From positions 1 through 55,350 of the forward strand of contig JAUIHS010000028.1 of the NCBI GenBank assembly GCA_030432255.1: 55,350 nt of DNA. Reading direction: 5' to 3'. The notes under the pieces are model-generated. The model saw only the letters and a program-made list of their open reading frames with translations. It had not been told where the DNA came from and did no database searches. Origin of the DNA: Phycisphaerae bacterium (lineage in GTDB: Bacteria > Planctomycetota > Phycisphaerae > Phycisphaerales > UBA1924). A program made the translations under genes and the position numbers. Shown piece after piece: positions 33,873 through 41,909 of the stretch (its first letter is position 1; every line of letters starts with the position of its first letter).

Positions 33873-35265
33873 GATCCACACGCCTGACCACGTCCACGTA
33901 GTTGCCGCTGACGCTGTACACCCACCACCCCGCGCGCTCGCCATCCATGAGGAACCACTCGAAGACGTCCGGCCTGTCCGGCATCCGGAAACGCATGTCG
34001 CCGATGTGAACGAGCCGCTCAGTCTCCTTGCCATCCTGAATCACCACCAGGTCGTCGCCCTCAAACGTCGCTTCGAGCACCGTCCCATGAGTGTACGTCC
34101 CGGCAATCGCGTGCTTCTGCGCGGCGCTCAGACCGACCCGCTCACTCTCGACATCAGGCACCGGCACGCCAAGCAGCAACTTCGCAATCTCCGTCTCAAC
34201 AGCGTGCGCGTGCGGCGTGCCGTCGCCGCGCGTGTTCGAGAGGACCGCGATCTCGAGACCGGCCTCCGGGTAATACGCCAGCATCGCTGACCCCCCGTCG
34301 AACGTCCCCGTGTGACTGACCTTGTGGAAGCCGCCGATGTCGCCGATCCGCTGGGCCATGCCGTATGGAATCTCCACCACCGCCTCGTTGCCGCGAAGTC
34401 TTCCCGGAGTACGAAACGCCCTCAGGCTCCGCTGCGAGATGATCCGCCCCTCGTTGAGCGCCCTCGACCAGCGCAGCAGATCCTTCACACTCGAGCAGAT
34501 CGAGCCCTGACCTCCGTAGACACTGATGTGAATGAACGGCACCGCCGCGACGCCCTCGGGCGTCCGGTGCAGGCGCTGGGATCCCCGCGGCGACGGCGCG
34601 TACTCACACACACGCATGTCGTGCGGCTCCAGCGGCGCCAGCACCTCTTCGCGGATGAAGTCGTCGTACCGCATCCCCGACGCCGCCTCGACAACCAGTC
34701 CGAGGACGAGGTACCCGGCATTCGCGTACACGAACATCTCGTCCTCCCGGAACATCACCTTTCCAGTCTGCAACTCGACGTCCCTGAGCAGATCGAGACC
34801 GTACTGCGGTTCGGAGTACCATGCCGGCGGCGCCTGCTCGTCGAGGCTCCCGGACACGAAGCCGGATGTGTGCCGCAGCAACTGCTCGATCGTGGCATCG
34901 GGGAAGTGGGGGGGCAGTTCCGGTACCAGGGATCGCACGCGCTGATCGAGTGACAGGTCGCCGCGATCGACGAGTTTCAGCACCGCAGCGGCCGTGAACT
35001 GCTTGCCTACGGACGCGATGTCGAAAATAGTCGTGGGCTGCATGGGAATCGTGCGGCCGGCATCAGCGTGTCCGAATCCCTCCGCGTACACGGTGCGCCC
35101 GTTGATGGCGATTCCGATCGACAGGCCGACGATGCCATCGGCCTCGACGGAGCGCATTGCGATGCTGCGGATGTCCTCCCGGTGCGCATCGGTCATCCGC
35201 GGCGATGAGCACCCGGTCAGGGCGAGACATGACAGGAGAACCGTCAGTGAAAGCAGGTGATTCAT
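33868..35265 (-). CDS. Lipoprotein serine hydrolase, beta-lactamase class C/PBP4-like fold
   Basis: A 465-residue lipoprotein (lipobox ALTGC, Cys19). The catalytic motif SVGK places the nucleophile Ser85 and general base Lys88; the second motif is YAN (Tyr180-Asn182). An HTG triad occurs later, in the KVSHTGTFDGG region. The family (Pfam Beta-lactamase, EstB/LACTB/D-aminopeptidase group) includes esterases, peptidases and penicillin-recognising enzymes; true beta-lactamase activity is not implied. The last 100 residues form a separate beta-rich domain as in Pab87 or D-aminopeptidases. Convergent with the Rrf2 gene. Clear family, unknown substrate. Confidence 0.85.
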   Translation of the reverse strand: MNHLLSLTVLLSCLALTGCSSPRMTDAHREDIRSIAMRSVEADGIVGLSIGIAINGRTVYAEGFGHADAGRTIPMQPTTIFDIASVGKQFTAAAVLKLVDRGDLSLDQRVRSLVPELPPHFPDATIEQLLRHTSGFVSGSLDEQAPPAWYSEPQYGLDLLRDVELQTGKVMFREDEMFVYANAGYLVLGLVVEAASGMRYDDFIREEVLAPLEPHDMRVCEYAPSPRGSQRLHRTPEGVAAVPFIHISVYGGQGSICSSVKDLLRWSRALNEGRIISQRSLRAFRTPGRLRGNEAVVEIPYGMAQRIGDIGGFHKVSHTGTFDGGSAMLAYYPEAGLEIAVLSNTRGDGTPHAHAVETEIAKLLLGVPVPDVESERVGLSAAQKHAIAGTYTHGTVLEATFEGDDLVVIQDGKETERLVHIGDMRFRMPDRPDVFEWFLMDGERAGWWVYSVSGNYVDVVRRVDR

Positions 35266-35345
35266 GGTGCGATTCTACAGCCTGCCCACACGGCGCACGA
35301 TCGACGGAGCGCATCCGCCGATCGTGTATCGGGGACGTGGCCTGT

Positions 35346-37685
35346 TCACACGCACACAGATCCCCAACGGCCGAGCACCAGATTCAGGTCATTGAAGTCC
35401 ACTGTCCCATCGTTGGTGACGTCTCCGGGGATCCCGGGCGCGCCGGACGTACCCCAGTTGTTGAGCACCTCGTTCAGGTCATCAAAGTCGACCATGGCGT
35501 CACCATTGGCATCGCCATGACAATCGATGATGAGCTTGGTGAGGAAGGCGTCGTGCCACATGCCCTTGGTCATCTGGAATGCGCCTGCCGTCACCGGGTA
35601 GTTCGTGCTGGTCGTCGTCCCCGTCAGCCAGGCGGCGTCATTGGAGTCCATGCGCATCGTGTAGCAGTAGTCATCACCACTTCCGCCGACATAGGTGGAG
35701 AAGTCGATGGTGTTGCCACCGGGAAGGATCTTCGTCACGAAGATGTCCCGGTTGCCGTTGTAGGTATTGTCGATGGCATCGGCAGTCATGGGGAAGTCCG
35801 CAGAGCGGGTCTGTCCCGTTGCATACCCGGCGCCGGTCGAGTCAACACAGATACCGTGCACCCGGTCGTGATTGGTCCCGCCCAGCAGCGTGGAGACCAC
35901 AAAGGCGCCGCTGGTGTCCACCTTGACAATAAAACCGTCGAGAACACCACCAAGCGTGGACTGCACCTCGTTGACGAGAGGAATGTTCGATGACTCGGTC
36001 ATGCCGCCGAACCACGCGTTGCCCGCGCTGTCCACAGCGACCGCATTGCCCTCCCCGGTGATCCGGTCATAGGTGGAGCCGCCGAAGTAGGAATAAAAGT
36101 CCACCGCCGAACCTGCGGCGTTGAGGCGTGCGAACCATGCATCCTGGAGTCCACCGAATGTGGGCTGTGCCGCATTGACCACCGGCAGCGGCGCACAAAC
36201 CGAGAACCCGTTGTTCGTATTGCCGACGACGAAAGCGCGTCCCAGTGAGTCCACGGCGATGCCCCATGCATCGTCGGAGCACTGACCTCCGATGTACGTC
36301 GAGTAGACGAGATTCCCTGCCGGGTCGAACTTGCTCACGAAGGCCTCACCGTCATCACCGAAGGCTCCGAACATGGGGCCGGTCTTGTAGGCGCCGGGCG
36401 TCACGGGGAAGGGGATCGCATCGATCTGGCGAGATCCGGTGAAGCCGGTGACGTACACGTTATCCGCGCTGTCGATGGCGACACCGGTGCAGCCGTCGTT
36501 CGCCGTACCGCCCAGGTAGGTCGAGTACTCGAGACCACCCATCGCATTGAACTTCGAAACCACACCCGCGAGGTTGCCCGGCATCACGCTCTGCAGCGCA
36601 CCCGCAGTGATCGGGTAGTTGTTCACACCGCCGGTGCGGGAGGTATCACCGACGATCCATGCCGCCCCCATGCTGTCGACCACGATGCCACCGGTCGTTG
36701 CCTGCGGACTCTGGTTCTGCGCCTCGGGAGACTCCGCACCGATGTAGGTGGAGTACTCCAGCGCACTCAGGTCGGGCGTGAACTTCGTCACGAAGTAGTC
36801 GATCGCGAACGAGGAGGTTACGAATCGGAGCATCGGCTGATACGCGTTCAGCACCGGTAGATCCAGCGAACGTGTCATCCCGAAGAGGTGTACCGTGCCA
36901 TCCGATGCGAACGCGACGTCGTAAGCGCGGTCGAGATCCGAGGCACCGAAGTAGGTTGACGTCGAGATCATCGGGTCAATCCGAAGCACGTGGGCATCGT
37001 CGTATGCACCCACTTCCCAGCGCACCATCTCCCCCTCCAGCACAAAGCGAGCCTCCACCGGGTGGCGGACACCGTCGATGTCCTGCCAGGCAATCGGCGC
37101 CGGCTGACGCAGTACCACGCCGCCGGGTGTCTCGATCACCAGGTCCTCACCGTCCAGGGAAATGCAATCCGCACCATGGATGCCCAACACCGCCTTCTCA
37201 GGCGAGCCGCCCGGATGAATGATCAGGTCGTACTCCAGCGTGTCGCCCCGGCCGTACCACTCCACGTCAATGTGCTCATAGACATCACGCGATACAACAC
37301 TCCCGTACATCGGGTTGGCTTCGATCCACGCTTCGTCGTCCTGCCCCCGATAGTGATTCGAGACACGCGACACCATGTCCTGCGGATCAAGGGTGGCAAC
37401 GCCGTCCGTCCCGAGCCAGCGGAACTCAAGATGCGCATCCGTGGTCGCAGAGTCGGCAATCAGCACGTCCGCACCGTAGCCGCTCAACGCCACGCGATAG
37501 GTCGGTGTCCGACCTGTGAACTCCACATCCGGAGACTCCACCTGCCCTGCGTTCCATTCGAAGGCCAGCGGCGCACGATCAAGCGCCTCCAGCGCACCCA
37601 TGCGGGTCTCCACGCTTGGTACGGCCTGGGTCCCGCCAAGAATCGCGGCGGCAAGCATCCAATCAGTACATCCCATGACACTCAT
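35346..37685 (-). CDS. Secreted SBBP beta-propeller protein with GC-type dockerin tail
   Basis: A 779-residue exported protein. After a signal peptide (WMLAAAILGGTQA) comes an N-terminal domain of about 200 residues typical of SBBP proteins (FEWNAGQVESPDVEFTGR, then GRGDTLEYDLIIHPGG). Seven or so SBBP-type blades follow, each with YSTYIGG or similar plus VDSxGxAxVxG (for example VDSLGRAFVVGNT). The C-terminus is a Cys-bounded pair of dockerin-like repeats (CHGDANGDAMVDFDDLNEVL and GDVTNDGTVDFNDLNLVL). Ribosome-binding site AGGAG. It is probably surface displayed. Similar tails occur on two other proteins in this window. Confidence 0.85.
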   Translation of the reverse strand: MSVMGCTDWMLAAAILGGTQAVPSVETRMGALEALDRAPLAFEWNAGQVESPDVEFTGRTPTYRVALSGYGADVLIADSATTDAHLEFRWLGTDGVATLDPQDMVSRVSNHYRGQDDEAWIEANPMYGSVVSRDVYEHIDVEWYGRGDTLEYDLIIHPGGSPEKAVLGIHGADCISLDGEDLVIETPGGVVLRQPAPIAWQDIDGVRHPVEARFVLEGEMVRWEVGAYDDAHVLRIDPMISTSTYFGASDLDRAYDVAFASDGTVHLFGMTRSLDLPVLNAYQPMLRFVTSSFAIDYFVTKFTPDLSALEYSTYIGAESPEAQNQSPQATTGGIVVDSMGAAWIVGDTSRTGGVNNYPITAGALQSVMPGNLAGVVSKFNAMGGLEYSTYLGGTANDGCTGVAIDSADNVYVTGFTGSRQIDAIPFPVTPGAYKTGPMFGAFGDDGEAFVSKFDPAGNLVYSTYIGGQCSDDAWGIAVDSLGRAFVVGNTNNGFSVCAPLPVVNAAQPTFGGLQDAWFARLNAAGSAVDFYSYFGGSTYDRITGEGNAVAVDSAGNAWFGGMTESSNIPLVNEVQSTLGGVLDGFIVKVDTSGAFVVSTLLGGTNHDRVHGICVDSTGAGYATGQTRSADFPMTADAIDNTYNGNRDIFVTKILPGGNTIDFSTYVGGSGDDYCYTMRMDSNDAAWLTGTTTSTNYPVTAGAFQMTKGMWHDAFLTKLIIDCHGDANGDAMVDFDDLNEVLNNWGTSGAPGIPGDVTNDGTVDFNDLNLVLGRWGSVCV

Positions 37686-37774
37686 AGTCTCGCTCCTGGT
37701 GTGAGAGTCTCCTGCAACGGTCCGACCTCATTAAGCGCGATCAGACCGACCAACCCGAAGTAAAAACCCACGAA

Positions 37775-37804
37775 TTGACAGGGCTTCTCGTGCACTTGTG
37801 ATAT
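37775..37804 (+). promoter_or_regulatory. Candidate promoter for PEP-CTERM gene
   Basis: TTGACA (37775-37780), an 18-base spacer and TGATAT (37799-37804, three of six matches to the -10 consensus). It points towards the gene at 37926 and would leave a leader of about 115 bases. Weak -10 element. Confidence 0.35.
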
Positions 37805-37925
37805 TGGGCAAACGGGGAGCGCTGGGAGGCATCCGATCTCCTCACTCAACCACCGGAAGTCGTGTCACCCCTCGCCGGATTTTCTCGCGGGAGTCCCGAG
37901 AGAGGAATCCTGAAAGGAGCACGTC

Positions 37926-38789
37926 ATGCTGAACATCCGAACGCCCGCCCTCGTCCTGGCGCCACTCGCGCTGATGGTGGGAAGTGCGTCTGCCGCAAGT
38001 TTCTACTGGTCGGGCGCCAACACCGGCGATCTCCACTGCGAGGTCGAAGGTGGCGGCCGCACAACCATCCATGAGGACGGGTCCTTCATCTCCGCGGTCG
38101 CCGTTGATGTCCCCGGGAACCGGGTCTACTGGACGGACAGCGGAAGCGGCCTCGTCCGCCGCGCGTTCCTGGACGGCACCGGCGTTGAAGATCTCGCCAT
38201 CTCGCCGGACAGTCGCTCCCTGACGCTCGATACTGCGAACAGCCGCATGTACTGGGTCGATCGATCGACGCACGCCCTTCACCGCGCGAATCTCGATGGC
38301 AGCGACGCGTCCATGCTCATCGGCGGACTTGACACACCGGACGGCATCGCCGTCGCACCGGCCCTGGGAAAGGTGTACTGGTCCGACTTCGGATCGGGCA
38401 CGATCCATCGTGCCAACCTCGACGGCACCGGCGCCGAGACGATCCTCGCCGGGCTCAACTCGCCACAGGACGTCGCCATCTTCGGTGGTGCGCTCTTCTG
38501 GGCCGATGCCGTCGACGGGGTCATCCGCCGCTCGGCACTGGACGGTGCGGGTATCACTGCTCTGGTCACCGGGCTCAGCAGTCCCAACGGACTCGATGTC
38601 TCATCGGAGGGCCTGCTGTGGACCGAACTCGGGACGACCTCGATCGCCCGGGCGGACCACGACGGTTCGAACGTCACCACGCTGGCCTCGAACCTCGGCC
38701 CGCTCAGCGATGTCGCCATCCCCACACCGGGAACACTCGCGCTTCTGGGAATCGCCGGGTTCGGAGTCGCTCGCCGGAAACGAGCGTGA
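37926..38789 (+). CDS. Secreted YWTD-propeller protein with PEP-CTERM sorting tail
   Basis: A 287-residue exported protein. The signal peptide ends GSASA, followed by LDL-receptor class B (YWTD-like) blades: NRVYWTDSGSGLVRRAFLDG, SRMYWVDRST and GKVYWSDFGSGTIHRANLDG recur about every 40-45 residues. The C-terminus PTPGTLALLGIAGFGVARR plus basic residues is a PEP-CTERM-like signal (short motif, hydrophobic helix, basic end), processed by exosortase in other bacteria. No exosortase gene is present in this window. Strong ribosome-binding site GAAAGGAG. Convergent with the kinase gene at 38803. Confidence 0.85.
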   Translation: MLNIRTPALVLAPLALMVGSASAASFYWSGANTGDLHCEVEGGGRTTIHEDGSFISAVAVDVPGNRVYWTDSGSGLVRRAFLDGTGVEDLAISPDSRSLTLDTANSRMYWVDRSTHALHRANLDGSDASMLIGGLDTPDGIAVAPALGKVYWSDFGSGTIHRANLDGTGAETILAGLNSPQDVAIFGGALFWADAVDGVIRRSALDGAGITALVTGLSSPNGLDVSSEGLLWTELGTTSIARADHDGSNVTTLASNLGPLSDVAIPTPGTLALLGIAGFGVARRKRA

Positions 38790-38802
38790 GGGAGCCGGGG
38801 AC

Positions 38803-41142
38803 TCACTCCCCCTCCGAGAGCATCTCCTCCACGCGCTCGAACAGCGGGTGCCCCTCGCCGAAGACGCCAAGGCCGGCCCGGGCGATCTCAAGCTCGCGCT
38901 GCGCCTCGGCGTCCCGGCCGAGGATGCGCAGGCAGCGCCCCAGGTCGGCGTGGTACACCCAGCGCCGCCAGTGGTTGTGCAGACGCTCATCCCCGCCTCC
39001 GGCCGCCATTTCCAGCAACAACAGTGCCTCGTCCGCCATGCCCCGCTCAAGCCGCGCACGCCCGAGCGCATTCTGGAGCGCCAGGATGACCGGGTGATCC
39101 GGCGCCGTTCGTGGCTCCAACACCAACAGTGCGCGTCGGAGATGCACCTCGGCCTCGTCGGGATCCCCGCGCGCCAGCCACGCGAGTCCGGCCCGATGAT
39201 TCAGGTCTGCGATCTCGGCTGACGTCGTCACCGCATCCGGCGGCATCCGATCAACGTGAATCGCGCGCATCCCGTCGAGCAGTGCCAACGCCTCCCCGGT
39301 GCGACCCGGCCCCTGATCGATCAGCACCATTGCCAGTGCCTTGCGCGAGGCCAGCACATCCCACTGCTGGTCCGGTGGACTCTCCGCCTCCAGCATCTCA
39401 AAGTCGGTCACGAGTCGACAGAGGAGTGACTCCGCCTCGTCCAGGCGCCCAAGGTCATGCCATGAACGCGCGCGAATCAGTTTCAGCTTGCCCTTTCGAA
39501 TCAACGAGGCCCGGCTCCCGGGATCCAGGTCATCCCTCTCCTCGACCTGCTCCACCGCATCAAGAACGGTCGCCAGCACCTCCAGCGCACCTTGAGGATC
39601 TCCCCCGCTTCGAACCGCAGAGGCATACATCTCACCGAACCGGAGCATCATCATGGCGTTGACATGCTCCCCATCAGCACACAACGACCACGCGTGGCGC
39701 AGCACAAGAACCGATGTGTCATGGTCACCATGAATCGTCAGTCGATTCGCCACCCGGTTGCACAGCCAGATCGTCTGCACCGGATCGGTGGTCGAATCCT
39801 CGAGCAGCCACTTCGCGAGGTGACGCAGTTCGTCATGCTCCTCCTCAGGTGTCACCACGCCATTCCCCACGGGTTCCTGGATCAGCAGGCGAAAGGCGCG
39901 ATCGCGCATATCCACCTGAAACCGGGTCTGGCGCCACTGCAACGCGATCCCGACCACGCCCGAGATGAGAAAGAGGCTGGCCACCAGCAGTGCGCTCACG
40001 AACAGTGGGTTGCGCCGTGCGAACATGCGCCCGCGGTACCGGAGCGACGGACGTCGCGCCTGGATCGGACGGTGGGCGATGCTGCAACGAAGATCGGATG
40101 CAAAGTCGGAAGCGGCCGCGTACCGCCACGCCGGATCCCGCGCCATCGCAGTACGTATGACCGTCTCGACATCGCCGCGCAGTCGCCGGTCGATCTGACC
40201 GAGCGGCTTCACAGGTTCATGTTCCAGCCGGTGCAGCAGGGCGGGAATGCTCATGGACTCCGGCGGTAACAGCGAGCGACCTCCGAGCATTTCGTACGCA
40301 ATGACACCCAGTGCATAGATGTCAACGCGCGTGTCATGCATCCCGGCATCTGATTCCAGCCGCTCCGGCGCCATGTATGCAAGCGTCCCCAGCAACTCCT
40401 CGCGCGATGTCATCAGCGTGGCCACATCCGTCTCGATGTCAATCGCGATGCCGAAGTCAATGATCCGCGGACGCCCCTCCCGGTCGACCAGCACGTTCCC
40501 CGGTTTCAGATCGCGATGGATGACACCCCGCTGGTGAGCATGGTGCATCGCATCGCATGCCGTTGCCATCAGCCGCAACCGGCTGGCGACATCCGGCTGT
40601 ACACGGGCGCAGTACTTCGTGATGGGCTCACCATCCACGAGTTCCATCGCGAAATAGGGCCGGGGCTCGCCGCGCACGACGACCACGCCGCTCCCGTAGA
40701 CATGCGCGATGCCCGGGTGGTTCAGGCGCGCCAGCAGGCCCGACTCCGATTCGAAGCGGCGCAGCATCCGCGGCGTGGCGATCGCCGGACGGATGACCTT
40801 GATCGCGACATCGCGCTCCGGATGCTCCTGGTGCGCCCGATACACGTACCCCATGCCGCCCCGCCCCAGTTCCTCGATGATCTCAAATCCATCGATCCGG
40901 TCGCCCGGTGCCAGGGGTGCATCATCCGAGAGGAATGACGCCGCCATCTGTCCCAGTTCGCCCGAGTTGAGAAAACCACCCGCCTGCTCGTCCCCCCGCA
41001 GCATCTTCAACACCCGTTCGACGATGCGCGCATCGTCCGACGACTCGCGGAGAAAGGACTCGCGCTCGTCTCGCGGCTGTTCCAATGCCGCATCGAAGAG
41101 TGCCTTGATCCGGGCCCACTCCTCTGGAGTCGGGGCCGTCAT
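38803..41142 (-). CDS. Membrane Ser/Thr protein kinase with TPR-like C-terminus
   Basis: 779 residues. A helical leader (about 1-75, with EEWARIKALFDAAL) precedes an intact kinase domain (about 84-350): GRGGMGYV, Lys115 (VAIKVI), Asp211 (HRDLKPGN), Asp229 (DFG), APERL. A transmembrane helix lies near 385-410 (LFVSALLVASLFLISGVVGIAL). The cytosol-distal 370 residues are TPR-type helical repeats. The start codon overlaps the stop of the sigma gene upstream (ATGA), so sigma and kinase form one operon. This is the third such pair in the window. Confidence 0.92.
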   Translation of the reverse strand: MTAPTPEEWARIKALFDAALEQPRDERESFLRESSDDARIVERVLKMLRGDEQAGGFLNSGELGQMAASFLSDDAPLAPGDRIDGFEIIEELGRGGMGYVYRAHQEHPERDVAIKVIRPAIATPRMLRRFESESGLLARLNHPGIAHVYGSGVVVVRGEPRPYFAMELVDGEPITKYCARVQPDVASRLRLMATACDAMHHAHQRGVIHRDLKPGNVLVDREGRPRIIDFGIAIDIETDVATLMTSREELLGTLAYMAPERLESDAGMHDTRVDIYALGVIAYEMLGGRSLLPPESMSIPALLHRLEHEPVKPLGQIDRRLRGDVETVIRTAMARDPAWRYAAASDFASDLRCSIAHRPIQARRPSLRYRGRMFARRNPLFVSALLVASLFLISGVVGIALQWRQTRFQVDMRDRAFRLLIQEPVGNGVVTPEEEHDELRHLAKWLLEDSTTDPVQTIWLCNRVANRLTIHGDHDTSVLVLRHAWSLCADGEHVNAMMMLRFGEMYASAVRSGGDPQGALEVLATVLDAVEQVEERDDLDPGSRASLIRKGKLKLIRARSWHDLGRLDEAESLLCRLVTDFEMLEAESPPDQQWDVLASRKALAMVLIDQGPGRTGEALALLDGMRAIHVDRMPPDAVTTSAEIADLNHRAGLAWLARGDPDEAEVHLRRALLVLEPRTAPDHPVILALQNALGRARLERGMADEALLLLEMAAGGGDERLHNHWRRWVYHADLGRCLRILGRDAEAQRELEIARAGLGVFGEGHPLFERVEEMLSEGE

Positions 41143-41690
41143 CAGGTGGCTCCATCATCCGGCTCATCACCCTCGATCTCAGTGAAGAGCCATGCCCGCG
41201 CTGCACGCCACTCGCGCTGCACGGTCCGCACGGCAACATCGAGCCACGCGCTGATCTCTTCGTTGGTGGATCCTCCGAAGAAACGCAACTCCACGATTCG
41301 CGCCTGCCGGGGATCCATCTGTTCCAGGCGTTCGAGAGCCTCGTGGATCGCGATGACGTCGAACTGGTGTTCGTCCTCGGCGCCCATGTCGACCGTGAGA
41401 TCCACGTGCGGCCGCCCGCCGCCGCGCCGTCGTGCCCGGCGTCGCAAGGCGTGGTCCACCAGCACCCGTCGCATCACCATCGCGGCCGTCGCTCGAAAGT
41501 GCGATGGGTCCCGCCACGCTGCCCGGTCCTGAACAGACAGGCGCATCCATGCTTCATGAACCAGGGCCGTGGGTTGCAACGTATGACCGTGCCGCTCTCG
41601 CCGAAGGTAGCGGGCAGCGATGCCTCGGAGATCCGAGTAGACAGCCTCGATCAACTCATCAGACATGCGGCCACCGGTGCGATCCTGCAT
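41142..41690 (-). CDS. ECF sigma factor, TIGR02999 type
   Basis: A TIGR02999-type sigma factor of about 182 residues: AVYSDLRGIAARYLRRER, HTLQPTALVHEAWMRL, HFRATAAMVMRRVLVDHALR, RRGGGRPHVDL, then region 4 with RQARIVELRFFGGSTNEEIS and VAVRTVQREWRAARAWLF. Overlaps the kinase start by four bases. The start is uncertain: ATGs at 41708, 41690 and 41666 are all possible and none has a ribosome-binding site. A TATACT on the minus strand (41702-41697) would put the transcript start at or next to the ATG at 41690, so a leaderless message is plausible; that start is given. Confidence 0.85.
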   Translation of the reverse strand: MQDRTGGRMSDELIEAVYSDLRGIAARYLRRERHGHTLQPTALVHEAWMRLSVQDRAAWRDPSHFRATAAMVMRRVLVDHALRRRARRRGGGRPHVDLTVDMGAEDEHQFDVIAIHEALERLEQMDPRQARIVELRFFGGSTNEEISAWLDVAVRTVQREWRAARAWLFTEIEGDEPDDGAT

Positions 41691-41801
41691 CCGACGAGTA
41701 TAGATCACCCAGACGCCCTACGAACCATAAATTCACGTTGTGTTTCCTGCTCCTGACTGGGAGAGACGCACCGACAAGCCGCGACATCGCGATAACCCAT
41801 A

Positions 41802-41871
41802 TTTAGACAGGCGTTTAGATGTCGCGCCCTCCCCCATCCGTGGGCGAACTGAACGGCTCTTTCGTTTAGAT
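41802..41871 (+). repeat. TTTAGA direct repeats upstream of the conflict-system operon
   Basis: TTTAGA occurs at 41802-41807, 41814-41819 and 41865-41870, the last two as the longer CGTTTAGAT (41812-41820, 41863-41871). They lie between the sigma gene promoter region and the CHAT-hydrolase start at 41910, so could be regulator sites for either operon. Confidence 0.35.
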
Positions 41872-41909
41872 TGACCGCGTCCCACCTTGTGCATTCAACG
41901 GAGATTGCC

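Noticed and set aside
33868..35265. Serine hydrolase as an antibiotic-resistance beta-lactamase
   Set aside because: The SxxK/YxN motifs are shared by many esterases and peptidases of the fold, the C-terminal beta domain fits peptidase relatives, and nothing shows beta-lactam specificity.
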